Part shown: positions 31,549 through 44,154 of the stretch, one piece after another
Layout of the letters: the number at the start of each line of letters is the position of its first letter
Numbering within the stretch: the stretch's first letter is position 1
Assembly: GCA_963814435.1 (NCBI GenBank)
Contig: CAWFCV010000025.1
Location: forward strand, 186,001-250,000
Reading direction: 5' to 3'
Length of the DNA stretch: 64,000 nucleotides
Source: JAEUPI01 sp963814435
GTDB lineage: Bacteria > Pseudomonadota > Gammaproteobacteria > Burkholderiales > Burkholderiaceae_C
The notes under the pieces: generated by a model
What the model was told of the DNA's origin: nothing
Seen by the model: only the letters and a program-made list of their open reading frames with translations
Database searches by the model: none
Position numbers and translations under genes: made by a program

Positions 31549-34500
31549 ATGTCGGACAAGTTCCAACGCATATCGATGGAGCAACTCGCGGAGTGGATCT
31601 TCACCGAGTTGCGCACGAAGAACAGCATCTTCGGGATTCCGCGCCAGCATTTCTTCGTCCCGAAGCAGGCCGATCGCTTCCGCCTCGAACAGTATCGCCA
31701 CCAGCTCGACACGCCGATCGGCGTCGCCTCGGGCCCGCATTCGCAGATGGCCCAGAACATCGTCGTGGCCTGGCTCTGCGGCGCGCGCTTCATCGAACTG
31801 AAGACGGTGCAGACACTGGACGAACTCGAAGTCTCCAAGCCGTGTATCGACATCGAGGACGAGGGCTACAACGTCGAATGGTCGCAGGAGCTGAAGGTTC
31901 ACGAGTCGTACGACGAATACCTGCGGGCATGGGTGCTGCTGCACGCGCTGCATCGCAAGCTCGGCTTTCCCGGCGAATCGCCGGGCATCATCTTCAACAC
32001 CAGCGTGGGCTACAACCTCGACGGCTTGATGAAGCCGAACATGCAGTGGTACCTGCGCAAGGTGGCCGATACGTCAGAGGAGCTCGGGCCGTGCATCCAG
32101 AGCGTGGCGCGGTTCTGCCCGGAGGTGAAAGACGTCGACATTCCGGCGCAGATGTCGGACAGCCTCACGCTGTCGACGATGCACGGCTGCCCGCCGGATG
32201 AGATCGAGCGCATCAGCTCCTACGTGATGAAGCAGTGGTCGATGCACACCAGCGTCAAGTGCAACCCGACGCTGCTCGGACCCAGTCTCGTGCGCAAGAT
32301 CCTGAATGATGAGCTGCGCTACAAGGACGTGGTGGTGCCCGACGCGGCCTTTGCCCATGACCTGAAATACGCCGACGCAGTGCCGATGCTGCATAACCTC
32401 GGCAAGATCGCGAAGCAGAAGAATCTGATCTTCGGCGTGAAGCTGTCCAACACGCTCGAGGTGGAGAATTTCCGCAACGTTTTCGCCGCCAGCGAGAAGA
32501 TGATGTACCTCTCGGGCCGCCCGCTGCACGCGTTGACGGTCAACCTCGCGAATATGCTGGCCGAGGAGTTCAACGGCGACCTGCTGATGTCGTTTGCCGG
32601 CGGCGTGGATGCCGTCACCGCGCCGCACCTGATCCGCTGCGGCATGAAGACGGTCACGACCTGTTCGGACATCCTGAAGTCTGGCGGGTATATGCGCATG
32701 TTGCAGTACCTGGAGAACATCGACCAGGCGATGAAAGACGTCGGGGCGATCGACATCCCGGACTACATCCGCAAGTCCGCGCAGAAGCAGAAGAACTGCG
32801 GCGGACCGGCGGCGCTGGCGGCCGGCTCCAGCCTGGATGACCAGGCGAGCGCCTGCGCACGGATCAATTTGCGCCAATATGCGCAGGACGTCCGCAGCGA
32901 CCGGCTGCTCATCAAGGACACATTCCGCACGTCCCGAAGCAAGACCACCCGCAAGCTTGGCCTGTTCGATTGCATCGAGGCGCCTTGCACCGACGAGTGC
33001 CCAATCGATCAGAAGGTTCCGCTGTACATGGAGGCGGTGCGCGAGGGCCGGTTCGACGACGCGATCAGGATCACGCGCGAAGACAATCCCGTGCCGACGA
33101 TTCTCGGCCGCGCCTGCGATCACCTCTGCGAAAACACCTGCATCCGCACGCACTACGACGAGCCGCTGGCCATTCGCGAGCTGAAGCGCTTCATCATGGA
33201 GCGCGAGAAGGCCCCGGCGCCACCGCGCCGGAGCCCGCCGAACGGCATCAAGGTGGGCATCATCGGCGCCGGACCGGCCGGCCTTTCGATCGCTTACTTC
33301 CTGGCGCAGGCCGGATACGCCGTTCGCATCTACGAAGAACACCCATACGCTGGCGGCATGGTCGCCGGCACGATCCCGGCGTATCGACTGCCCAATCCGC
33401 TGCTCGTGCAGGACGTCAGTCGGGTCGAGCAGCTTGGCGTCGAGATTCGATACAACCACAAAGCGGGCCGCGACTTCGTCCTTTCCGACCTGCAAAAGGA
33501 AGGCTTCAAGCACATCGCCATCGCAACCGGCGCACAGCTGGGCAAGAAGCTCGGCTTAGAGGGCGATGACAGCGAGGGCATCATGCAGGCGCTCGATTTC
33601 CTGCGCAACGCGCGCGAGGGGCACCCGGTTGCGCTGGGCGAGCGCGTCGGCATCATCGGCGCCGGTGACGCGGCGATGGACTGTGCGCGGTCGGCCTGGC
33701 GGCTTTCGAAGCACGGCAAGATCAGCGTGATCTATCGCCGCACGATCGACGAGATGCCGGCCGATCGCGTCGAGGTGCAAGGCCTGATCGAAGAGGGCAT
33801 CGAGATCGTCGAACTTGCCAGGCCGCACCGCATCCTCGCGGAGGGCGGAAAGCTCGAGGCGCTGGAATGCATCCGTTGCAGGCTCGGCCCGCGCGATGCA
33901 TCGGGCCGCAAGCCGCCCGTCGACATCCCCGGCAGCCATTTCCAGATTCCGCTCGACAACCTCATCCTGGCCATCAGCCAGAGTTCGATTTTCGATTTCT
34001 TCGACAAGCAGACGGTCGAATTGACCGCCAGGGGGTCCATCAAGGTGGACCCCGTCACACTGGAGACGTCCATTGCGAACGTCTACGCCGCGGGCGATGC
34101 CAGCGGCGACGGGCCGGCCTCGATCGTCAAGGCCGCCGGCGGCGGGCGCGCAGTGGTCGCCGCGATCCGGCGCAAGGAAGAGAAACTCATCGACGGGCGT
34201 CTTGCCGGTCCCGACGTGAACGTCGTCGACCTGATCCGGCGGCGCGCGCGGCGCGAGTTCCGCGTGCCGGTGCCGATGCGCTCGGTCGAAGACCGCAGGA
34301 ACTTCAAGGACATCATCCTGACGCTCAGCGAGGCCGACGCGAAGAAGGAAGCCAGCCGCTGCCTGGACTGCCACAAGATGTGCAGCATCTGCGTCGGCGT
34401 GTGCCCGAACCTGGCCATCATGACCTACGAGACCGCGCCGTTCGAGGCCCGGCTGCCGGACCTGAAGGTCACCGGCGGCCGCTTGGCGCGATCGCTGGGC

Positions 34501-34971
34501 CGAACCTTCCGCGTGGACCAGCAGTTCCAGATCGCGATACTGACCGACTTCTGCAACGAGTGCGGCGACTGCGCGACGTTTTGTCCGACGGCGGGCCGCC
34601 CCTACAAGGACAAGCCCCGCTTGTATCTCACGCGCGGAGAGTTTGAACGCGAGCAGGACAACGCCTTCATGGTGTTCCACGACGGCAGCGTGTGGGCCAT
34701 GCAGGCCAAGTTCGGTGGCGCGACGCACGACATCGTGTGGAACGGCGACCTTCGTTACAACTCGCCCGAATTGCGCGCCACGCTGGATCCTGAGTCGTTC
34801 GACCTGAAGACGGTGGACATCGGGCCGGCCTGCGCGGAAGGGGACGCCGTGAGTCTGGACGCATGCGCCAGCATGGTTGTGCTGCTGCGCGGCCTGCGCG
34901 ATTCGATGTCGCACGTGCCCACGGCCACGATCGACGAGGCTGCGCCGCTGGCGCGGGCCGCACAGTCGTAA
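31549..34971 (+). CDS. ygfK: YgfK-type flavoprotein/iron-sulfur oxidoreductase
   Basis: A 1,140-residue multidomain reductase of the YgfK family, once called a putative selenate reductase subunit and now linked to uric acid or purine metabolism. Residues about 1-430 are a dihydroorotate dehydrogenase-like part (PIGVASGPHSQMAQNI, KLSNTLEVENF). Next is a GltD-like cysteine region (CTDECPIDQ, ACDHLCENTCI). FAD and NAD Rossmann motifs follow (VGIIGAGPAGLSIAYF; VGIIGAGDAAMDCA), then AAGDASGDGPASIV. Two C-terminal iron-sulfur sites are CLDCHKMCSICVGVC and FCNECGDCATFC. Unlike the flanking genes it has no frameshift, and to the eye it is a little less G+C-rich. It probably passes electrons from NAD(P)H to or from a purine intermediate. 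Confidence 0.93.
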   Translation: MSDKFQRISMEQLAEWIFTELRTKNSIFGIPRQHFFVPKQADRFRLEQYRHQLDTPIGVASGPHSQMAQNIVVAWLCGARFIELKTVQTLDELEVSKPCIDIEDEGYNVEWSQELKVHESYDEYLRAWVLLHALHRKLGFPGESPGIIFNTSVGYNLDGLMKPNMQWYLRKVADTSEELGPCIQSVARFCPEVKDVDIPAQMSDSLTLSTMHGCPPDEIERISSYVMKQWSMHTSVKCNPTLLGPSLVRKILNDELRYKDVVVPDAAFAHDLKYADAVPMLHNLGKIAKQKNLIFGVKLSNTLEVENFRNVFAASEKMMYLSGRPLHALTVNLANMLAEEFNGDLLMSFAGGVDAVTAPHLIRCGMKTVTTCSDILKSGGYMRMLQYLENIDQAMKDVGAIDIPDYIRKSAQKQKNCGGPAALAAGSSLDDQASACARINLRQYAQDVRSDRLLIKDTFRTSRSKTTRKLGLFDCIEAPCTDECPIDQKVPLYMEAVREGRFDDAIRITREDNPVPTILGRACDHLCENTCIRTHYDEPLAIRELKRFIMEREKAPAPPRRSPPNGIKVGIIGAGPAGLSIAYFLAQAGYAVRIYEEHPYAGGMVAGTIPAYRLPNPLLVQDVSRVEQLGVEIRYNHKAGRDFVLSDLQKEGFKHIAIATGAQLGKKLGLEGDDSEGIMQALDFLRNAREGHPVALGERVGIIGAGDAAMDCARSAWRLSKHGKISVIYRRTIDEMPADRVEVQGLIEEGIEIVELARPHRILAEGGKLEALECIRCRLGPRDASGRKPPVDIPGSHFQIPLDNLILAISQSSIFDFFDKQTVELTARGSIKVDPVTLETSIANVYAAGDASGDGPASIVKAAGGGRAVVAAIRRKEEKLIDGRLAGPDVNVVDLIRRRARREFRVPVPMRSVEDRRNFKDIILTLSEADAKKEASRCLDCHKMCSICVGVCPNLAIMTYETAPFEARLPDLKVTGGRLARSLGRTFRVDQQFQIAILTDFCNECGDCATFCPTAGRPYKDKPRLYLTRGEFEREQDNAFMVFHDGSVWAMQAKFGGATHDIVWNGDLRYNSPELRATLDPESFDLKTVDIGPACAEGDAVSLDACASMVVLLRGLRDSMSHVPTATIDEAAPLARAAQS

Positions 34972-35018
34972 TGGGACAGTGCGATAGGCGCGGGGATCTT
35001 CACTGGAGGTTGAAATGA

Positions 35019-35105
35019 TCCACCCCGAAGCGCCTTCGGCGCCTCCCCTCAAGGGGCGCCGCCAGCGGACCAGCAAAGCCGGATCCGCGGCGGCCGCTTG
35101 GCTAG
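35019..35105 (+). repeat. Intergenic repeat family A, copy 3 (between ygfK and ygeW)
   Basis: The plus strand reads CACCCCGAAGCGCCTTCGGC, then CCCCTCAAGGGG (a hairpin), then CCAGCGGACCAGCAAAGCCG and GATCCGCGGCGGCC. This aligns with the minus-strand copies at 11413 and 16337, in the same order and orientation relative to gene direction. It begins 48 bases after the ygfK stop and ends before the ygeW start. A 45-codon frame beginning at 35015 behind GGAGGT crosses the repeat, but its translation is dictated by the repeat and I do not call it a gene. Confidence 0.72.
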
Positions 35106-35153
35106 ATTGGTTCATGCGTCGCGGGTCGCGCGCAGCACGTTGGAGCAATTGAG

Positions 35154-36345
35154 ATGGAACATATCAGCGGTTTGCTGACCGAGATCGGTCAGCTCGAGTC
35201 GGGTTTGCACGCCAAGGATCTGCTTCTGACCTGGGAGCAGACTCCCGACGAGCTCGAGCAGGTCCTGAAAGTGGCCGAGGTACTGAGGCTCATGCGGGCC
35301 GAGAACATCGACACGCGCGTATTTGCCACCGGCATCGGCGTATCGATCTTCCGCGACAACTCCACCCGGACCCGCTTTTCCTATACGACGGCGCTGAACT
35401 TGCTGGGGCTTGGGCAGCAGGATCTCGACGAAGGCAAGTCGCAGATCGCGCACGGCGAGACGGTGCGCGAGACCGCCAACATGGTGTCGTTCTGTGCCGA
35501 GGCCGTCGGCATCCGCGACGACATGTACCTCGGCGCGGGCAACGCGTACATGCGCGAAGTCGGCGCCGCGCTCGACGACGGTTTCGCCAACGGCGTGCTG
35601 CCGCAGCGGCCGGCGGTGGTCAACCTGCAGTGCGACATCGACCATCCGACGCAGAGCATGGCCGATCTGGCGTGGCTGCAGGAGCACTTCGGCAGTCTCG
35701 ACGAAGCTCGAGGGCAAGAAGATCGCGATGACCTGGGCCTACTCGCCCAGCTACGGCAAGCCGCTGTCGGTGCCGCAGGGCGTGATCGGCCTGATGACCC
35801 GCTTCGGCATGGACGTGACGCTCGCGCACCCGCAGGGCTACGACCTGATTCCCGCGGTCGTCGAAGGTGGCGCAGCAGAACGCCAAGGCCTCGCGGCGGC
35901 AGCTTCCGGCAGGTCGCGTCGATGGAAGAGGCGTTCAAGGGCGCCGACATCGTCTATCCGAAGTCCTGGGCGCCGTACAAGGTGATGCAGCGCCGCACGG
36001 TGCTGCTGCGCGCCGGCGACTTCGACGGCTTGAAGGCGCTGGAGAAGACCTGCCTGGCGCAGAACGCCGAACACCAGCACTGGCACTGCGACGAAGCGAT
36101 GATGAAGCGCACGCCAGGGCGGCCGGGCGCTGTACATGCACTGCCTGCCGGCCGACATCACCGGCGTGTCCTGCGAGCGCGGCGAGGTCAGCCAGGGCGT
36201 GTTCGAGCAGTACCGCATCGCCACCTACAAGGAGGCCGGCTGGAAGCCCTACATCATCGCCGCGATGATCCTGGCACGCCGCTATGCCGACCCGGCCCAG
36301 GTGCTGGGGCAGTTGCTCGCCGACGCGCGCCCGCGCGTGAGATAG
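35154..36345 (+). CDS. ygeW: Knotted carbamoyltransferase YgeW (four frameshifts)
   Basis: A member of the aspartate/ornithine carbamoyltransferase superfamily. The carbamoyl phosphate motif is FRDNSTRTRFSY near residue 67. The Q-rich segment CDIDHPTQSMADL and the late motif MHCLPADITG are also present, with AYSPSYGKPLSVPQG and VYPKSWAPYKVMQRR between. Extra bases near 35710, 35873, 35895 and 36115 break the frame; each is a doubled base, and removal gives about 396 residues, the usual length of YgeW. In the purine pathway YgeW would phosphorolyse a ureido compound to carbamoyl phosphate for the carbamate kinase encoded two genes downstream. Start is the ATG at 35154. Confidence 0.88.
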
Positions 36346-36393
36346 CGCGCACCGGCCCCGACATTCGAATCCACAGGCGAGAAAGACACAGCG

Positions 36394-37619
36394 ATGACCA
36401 GCAGACCGGTACCGTTCGAGCAGATCCTGCGCAAGGCCGAGCACTACAAGGCCGACATGACGCGTTTCCTGCGCGACATGATCGCCATTCCCAGCGAGAG
36501 CGCCGACGAGAAGCGTGTGGTGCTGCGCATCAGGCAGGAGATGGAAAAGGTCGGCTTCGACAAGGTCGAGATCGACCCGATGGGCAACTGCTGGGCACCA
36601 TCGGGCACGGGCCGCACCTGATCGCGATGGACGCGCACATCGACACCGTCGGCGTCGGCAACCTGAAGAACTGGAGCTTCGATCCCTACCAGGGCATGGA
36701 GGACGACGAGCTGATCGGCGGCCGCGGCGCGTCCGACCAGGAAGGCGGCATGGCCTCGATGGTCTATGCCGGCAAGATCATCAAGGATCTCGGGCTGCTG
36801 GGCGACTACACGCTGCTCGTCACCGGCACCGTGCAGGAAGAAGACTGCGACGGCCTGTGCTGGCAGTACCTGATCGAGCAGCGGAACATCCGCCCCGAGT
36901 TCGTGATCAGCACCGAGCCGACCGACTGCCAGATCTACCGCGGCCACCGCGGCCGCATGGAGATCCGCGTCGACGTGCAGGGCCGCAGCTGCCACGGCTC
37001 GGCGCCGGAGCGCGGCGACAACGCGATCTTCAAGATGGCGCCGATCCTGATCGAACTGCAGGGCCTGGCGAAGAACCTGGGTCACGACGACTTCCTCGGC
37101 AAGGGCACGCTGACGGTGTCGGAGATCTTCTTCACCTCGCCGAGCCGCTGCGCGGTGGCCGACAGCTGCGCGATCTCGATCGACCGCCGCCTGACCTGGG
37201 GCGAGACCTGGCAGGTGGCGCTCGACGAGATCCGCGCGCTGCCGGCCGTCAAGGCGGCCGGCGCGGAGGTGTCGATGTACCACTACGACCGGCCGTCCTA
37301 CACCGGGCTGGTCTATCCGACCGAGTGCTTCTTCCCGACCTGGAAGACGCCCGAGGACCACGTCGCCGTGCGCACGCTGGCCAGGGCCTACCAGGGCCTG
37401 TTCAAGGCCAGGCCGGTGATCGACAAGTGGACCTTCTCGACCAACGGCGTGTCGATCATGGGGCGGCACGGCATCCCGGTGGTCGGCTTCGGTCCCGGCA
37501 AGGAGCCCGAGGCGCACGTGGCCAACGAGAAGACCTGGAAGGAGCACCTGGTCAAGTGCGCGGCGATGTACGCCGCCGTCCCGGTGATGTACCTGCAGGA
37601 GCTGGCGCAAGCCGCCTGA
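36394..37619 (+). CDS. ygeY: M20-family peptidase/deacylase YgeY (one frameshift)
   Basis: A metallo-aminoacylase of the M20/ArgE family matching YgeY of the purine cluster. The metal site includes AMDAHIDTVG, the bridging aspartate and catalytic pair in GGRGASDQEGG, QEEDCDG and a late H in GKEPEAHVANE. One missing C near 36590 (GGCAACTG for GGCAACCTG) separates the first 66 residues; restoring it gives 408 residues with GTIGHGPHLIAMDAH. It likely hydrolyses an N-carbamoyl or amide intermediate. The ribosome-binding site GGCGAGAAAG precedes ATG at 36394, and the next gene starts 8 bases after its stop. Confidence 0.9.
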
Positions 37620-37627
37620 GGCGCAGC

Positions 37628-38557
37628 GTGAGCAAGACCATCGTCGTCGCGCTCGGCGGCAACGCGCTGGGCGACAGCCTGGCCGAGCAGATGGTGGCCG
37701 TCAAGGCGACTGCGCGGTCGATCGTCGATCTGATCGAGCAGGGTCATCGCGTCGTCGTCACCCACGGCAACGGTCCGCAGGTCGGCATGATCGACCTGGC
37801 CTTCGAATCGGCGGCGATGACGCAGGCCCATACGCCGCACCTGCCGATGTCGGTGTGCGTCGCGCTCAGCCAGGGCTACATCGGCTACGACCTGCAGAAC
37901 GCCTTGCGCGAGGAGCTGCTCGATCGCGGCCTGCACGTGCCGGTGGCCACGCTGATCACGCAGGTCATCGTCGACGAGCACGACCCCGCCTTCGGCGACC
38001 CGACCAAGCCGATCGGCTCGCACTTCCCGCGCGCCGAAGCCGAAGCGATGATGCGCAACGGCTACGTGATGACGGAGGAGCCCGGCCGCGGTTTCCGCCG
38101 CGTGGTGGCCTCGCCCAGGCCGCTGGACGTGGTCGAAAAGGAATCCGTGATGGCGCTGGTCCGCGCCGGCCAGCTGGTGATCACGGTCGGCGGCGGCGGC
38201 ATTCCGGTGATTCGGCAGGGCCATCACCTCAAGGGCGCCCGCGCGGTCATCGACAAGGATCTGGCGAGTGCGAAGCTGGCCGAGCTGATCGATGCCGACC
38301 TGCTGATCATCCTGACCACGGTCGAGCAGGTGGCGCTGCACTTCGGCACCCCGCAGCAGCGCCGGCTCGATCGCCTGAGCGTGGACGAGGCGCGACGCTA
38401 CATCACCGAAGGCCATTTCGCCAAAGGCTCGATGCTGCCGAAGGTCGAGGCGGCGGTCGAGTTCGCGGCCTCCAAGCCTGGCCGCAGCACGCTGATCACG
38501 CTGCTGAGCAAGGCCAGGGAAGGCATCGAAGGAGGCACCGGGACGCGCATCGGTTGA
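37628..38557 (+). CDS. arcC: Carbamate kinase (YqeA/ArcC type)
   Basis: A 309-residue amino-acid kinase-fold protein. It starts (GTG) SKTIVVALGGNALGD, with THGNGPQVGMI, VTVGGGGIPVI and DKDLASAKLA typical of carbamate kinases. It would transfer phosphate from carbamoyl phosphate to ADP, yielding ATP, CO2 and ammonia. That would make ureido-group phosphorolysis by YgeW energy-conserving. The gene is intact and last in the purine operon. There is no arginine deiminase or ornithine carbamoyltransferase gene nearby, which separates it from the ADI pathway. Confidence 0.95.
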   Translation: MSKTIVVALGGNALGDSLAEQMVAVKATARSIVDLIEQGHRVVVTHGNGPQVGMIDLAFESAAMTQAHTPHLPMSVCVALSQGYIGYDLQNALREELLDRGLHVPVATLITQVIVDEHDPAFGDPTKPIGSHFPRAEAEAMMRNGYVMTEEPGRGFRRVVASPRPLDVVEKESVMALVRAGQLVITVGGGGIPVIRQGHHLKGARAVIDKDLASAKLAELIDADLLIILTTVEQVALHFGTPQQRRLDRLSVDEARRYITEGHFAKGSMLPKVEAAVEFAASKPGRSTLITLLSKAREGIEGGTGTRIG

Positions 38558-38596
38558 GCGGATGCGGCGTCGGTGGCGAGCCTGCGGTATGGCATT

Positions 38597-38628
38597 TTGT
38601 TGACAATCTGCAAACCGCAATCTACGAT
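38597..38628 (+). promoter_or_regulatory. phnR promoter with probable PhnR operator
   Basis: TTGACA (38600-38605) and TACGAT (38623-38628) are 17 bases apart, a good sigma-70 promoter. The -35 lies within TTGTTGACAAT (38597-38607), which differs from the dyad 17618-17629 upstream of phnS only in its first flanking base. A GntR regulator binding here would block its own transcription and probably that of phnA-phnY behind it. The leader to the GTG at 38685 is about 50 bases. Binding by PhnR is inferred from the shared sequence. Confidence 0.6.
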
Positions 38629-38684
38629 GCCGCCCGGCTTCAGGCCACACCGACCGACCAACGCTCGCCGCGAGGGGGCCGCCC

Positions 38685-39407
38685 GTGCAATCCGATCCGT
38701 CCAAACGACCCGCTGCTGCCGTGGCGATCGAAATGCTGCGCGAGAACTCGCTGGCCACGCTGGCGCAGCGCGAGCTGGAGCGGCAGATCGTCTCCGGCGA
38801 GATCGCCGTCGGCGCCAAGCTCAACGAGGCCGACATCGCCAACGCGCTGGGCGTGTCGCGCGGGCCGGTGCGCGAGGCGTTCCGCGCGCTCGATCAGGCC
38901 GGCCTGGTGCGGGTGGAAAAGAACCGCGGCGTGTTCGTGCGCCAGGTGACGCTCGACGAGGCGAACCAGATCTACGAGGTGCGCGCCGCGCTCGAGGGCC
39001 TGATCGGCAAGCTGGCCGCGCGCCGCATCGACGCCGAGGAACTCGAACAACTGCGCGGCGTGACCAAGAAGATGGCGGCGATGGACAAGTCGCGCCGGCC
39101 CGAGGCCTACTTTGCGCTGAACGTCGAGTTCCACGACATCCTGGCGCGCGCCGCGCGCAACCAGGCGCTGCTGACGCATTACCGGCGCGTCGTCAACGAG
39201 CTCGACCTGTACCGCCGCGAGACGATCTCGCGCAGCACCGAGAACATTCCGATCTCCACGCGCGAGCACGAGGCGATCGTCACGGCGGTGTCAAAGGGCG
39301 ACGAGAAACTCGCCGAACGCCTGTTGACCGAACACGTGCTGCAAAGCCGCGAACGCCTGCACGGCGCACTGGCCAAGCCGCCCGCGCGCCCGGGGCGCGC
39401 CGAGTAG
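38685..39407 (+). CDS. phnR: GntR/FCD-family regulator of phosphonate utilisation
   Basis: A 240-residue GntR-family repressor. Residues about 15-85 are the winged helix (QRELERQIVSGEIAVGAKL, VSRGPVREAFRALDQAG, RVEKNRGVFVRQ). Residues 95-230 form the FCD ligand domain with Asp/His metal-binding positions (FHDILARAARN, EHEAIVTAVSKGD). The family of regulators beside phnA/phnY in Burkholderia fits this sequence. GTG at 38685 is preferred because GAGGGGG lies 8-14 bases upstream. The phnA gene follows after 34 bases. Likely inducer: AEP, phosphonoacetaldehyde or phosphonoacetate. Confidence 0.85.
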   Translation: MQSDPSKRPAAAVAIEMLRENSLATLAQRELERQIVSGEIAVGAKLNEADIANALGVSRGPVREAFRALDQAGLVRVEKNRGVFVRQVTLDEANQIYEVRAALEGLIGKLAARRIDAEELEQLRGVTKKMAAMDKSRRPEAYFALNVEFHDILARAARNQALLTHYRRVVNELDLYRRETISRSTENIPISTREHEAIVTAVSKGDEKLAERLLTEHVLQSRERLHGALAKPPARPGRAE

Positions 39408-39441
39408 ACCCGCAAAGTCCCTTCTCATCGACAGGCCATTC

Positions 39442-40702
39442 ATGAGCACCAGCAAACCCCCGGTCACCGTCAACGGCATCTCCTACCGCTGGCCGCTGCG
39501 GCCGGTGGTGGTGGTGTGCGTCGACGGCGGCGACCCCGCGTACCTGCGCCAGTTCCTGGCCGACGGGTCGATCCCGCACATCGCACGCTGCGTGCGCGAA
39601 GGCTTCGCCACCGTGGTCGACGGCTCGATGCCGTCGTTCACCTGCCCGAACAACATGTCGATCATCACCGGCACGCCGACCAGCCGGCACGGCATTTCGG
39701 GCAACTACTACCTCGACACCCGCACCTGGCAGCCGGTGGTGATGACGGGCCCGGAGCTGCTGCGCGGCGACTCGATCGTCACCAAGTTCGCCGAGGCCGG
39801 CGCCAAGGTGGTGTCGATCACCGCGAAGGACAAGCTGCGCAAGCAGCTCGGCAAGGGGCTCGACGTGTCGAAAGGGCATGTGTCGTTCTCCTCCGAGTTC
39901 GTCGAGCAGTGCACGCTGGAACACAACGGCATCGAGAACGTGCTGCAGTGGCTGGGCATGGACAAGCCGGGCATGTACTCGATGGAGCTGAGCTTGTTCG
40001 TGCTCGAGGCCGGCATCAGGCTGCTGAAGGAGCGCCGACCCGACCTGCTGTACCTGTCGCTCACCGACTGGGTGCAGCACAAGTGGGCGCCCGACGAGGA
40101 GGGCGCGCGCACCTTCTACCGCAAGCTCGACGACTGCGTCGGCCGCCTGGCCGCGCTGGACGCCACCGTGGCGCTCACCGCCGACCACGGCATGAACGAC
40201 AAGAGCAACGCCGCCGGCGAGCCGAACGTGATCTGGCTGCAGGACATCCTCGACGCCAGGTTCGGCCAGGGCGAGACCACGGTGATCTGCCCGATCACCG
40301 ACGCCTTCGTCGCGCACCACGGCGCGCTCGGCGGCTTCGTGCGCGTGTGGACGCGCGGCAAGACCACCGCGCGCCAGATCATCGACCACATCGCGGCCAT
40401 CGACGGCATCGAGATGGCGCTCGACAAGGCAGACCGCCTGCCGCCTGTTCGACATGCCGCCCGACCGCGAAGGCGACGTGGCGGTGGTGTCGCGCCACGA
40501 CGTGTGCATCGGCGGCTCGGCATCGGCGCACGACCTGTCGGGCCTGAAGGGCCACCGCCTGCGCACCCACGGCGGCGTGTCGGAGGCCAAGGTGCCGTTC
40601 ATCGTCAACCGGCCGTTGAACGACGCCTACAAGATGGTGGCCGCTTCATCCACGCTGAAGAGCTACCAGGTGTTCGACTTCGCGATCAACGGGACGCTGT
40701 GA
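39442..40702 (+). CDS. phnA: Phosphonoacetate hydrolase PhnA (one frameshift)
   Basis: An alkaline phosphatase-superfamily enzyme that cleaves the C-P bond of phosphonoacetate to acetate and phosphate with two zinc ions. Metal ligands and nucleophile are visible: VVVCVDGGDP, the threonine in PSFTCPNNMSI, LTDWVQHKW, TADHGMNDK and RTHGGVSEAKVPF. An extra C near 40437 (GACCGCC for GACGCC) shifts the last 88 residues; the corrected protein has about 419 residues, the family size. It completes the AEP route begun by PhnW and PhnY. ATG at 39442 follows phnR closely, indicating one transcript. Confidence 0.93.
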
Positions 40703-42155
40703 ACCGCCGGGTGCGAATCGACTGGAGTGAGACGCCATGAACAGCCAGGAATCCCGTCGTCGACAGCGCCCAAGCGCGAAGCCATGCGCATCGCCGGCGA
40801 GAAGGTGCACGCCGATCGCGTGATCGAGATCCGCTACCCCTACACCGGCGAGGTGGTGGCCACGGTGCCCAAGGCCACGGTCGACGACGTGCGGCGCGCG
40901 CTCAAGATCGCGCACCAGTACAAGCCGAAGCTCACGCGCCACGAGCGCTACAGGATCCTGATGAAGGCCGGCGACATCATCGCCTCGCGCCGCGACGAAA
41001 TCGCGCGGCTGATCACGCTCGAGTCGGGCCTGTGCATCAAGGACACGCTGTACGAGGTGGGCCGCGCCAGCGACGTGCTGCTGTTCTCGGCGCAGCAGGC
41101 GCTGGTCGACGACGGCCAGAGCTTCGCCTGCGACCTCACGCACCACGGCAAGCAGCGCCGCGTGCACACGATGCGCGAGCCGATGATGGGCGTGATCTCG
41201 GCGATCACGCCGTTCAACCACCCGCTGAACCAGGTGATCCACAAGGTCGCGCCGTCGGTGGCCACCAACAACCGCATGGTGCTCAAACCCACCGAGAAGA
41301 CGCCGCTGGCCGCGATCGCGCTGGCCGACGTGCTGTACGAGGCCGGCCTGCCGCCGCAGATGCTGAGCGTGATCACCGGCGACCCGAAGGAGATCGCCGA
41401 CGAGATGCTGACCAACGCCATGGTCGACGTCGTCACCTTCACCGGCGGCGTGGCGGTCGGCAAATACATCGCCGGCAAGGCGGTCTACAAGCGGCAGATG
41501 CTCGAACTCGGCGGCAACGACCCGATCGTCGTGATGGACGATGCCGACGTGGCGAAGGCTGCCGACCTGGCCGCCAACGGCTCGTACAAGAACTCGCGGC
41601 CAGCGCTGCACCGCGGTCAAGCGCATCTTCGTGCATCAGAAGGTCGCCGCCGAGTTCACCGACGCGCTGCTGGCCAAGACGCGCGGCTGGAGCTACGGCG
41701 ACCCGCTCGACCCGAAGGTCGACATGGGCACGGTGATCGACGTTGGCGGCCGCCACGCTTGTTCGAGCGCCGCGTCAACGACGCGGTGGCGCAGGGCGCA
41801 CGGCTGCTGCATGGCAACGTGCGCGACGGCGCGTCGTACTCGCCGACGCTGATCGACCGCGTGCGCGGCGAGATGGAGGTCGTGAAGCAGGAGACCTTCG
41901 GCCCGGTGTCGCCGGTGATGACCTTCAAGGATGTCGACGACGCGATCGCGCAGGTCAATTCCACCGCCTACGGCCTGAGCTCGGGCGTGTGCACGAATCG
42001 GCTCGACGACATCATGCGCTTCGTCAAGGAGCTCAACGTCGGCTCGGTCAACGTGTGGGAAGTGCCGGGCTACCGCCTCGAGGTCACGCCCTTCGGCGGC
42101 ATCAAGGATTCGGGCACCGGCGTCAAGGAAGGCGTGCAGGAGTGCTGCAAGGCGT

Positions 42156-43997
<1,842 letters not shown>

Positions 43998-44154
43998 GCG
44001 TCCTCCCTCGGTTTGGAGCAACAGGCGATGAGCGCGACACGAACCACGACAGCCGCCTCACACTATCACGCTTGCGGGGCAGGCTCAATGCCGGACACGG
44101 TGGTGGGGTGGCTGCTACGATGGCCGCGCCATCACGGCGTGCGCGTCTGATCCG

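Noticed and set aside
35015..35152. 45-codon frame behind GGAGGT between ygfK and ygeW
   Set aside because: Its content is dictated by the intergenic repeat family A, and other copies of the repeat do not preserve the frame. The GGAGGT is noted but a gene is not supported.
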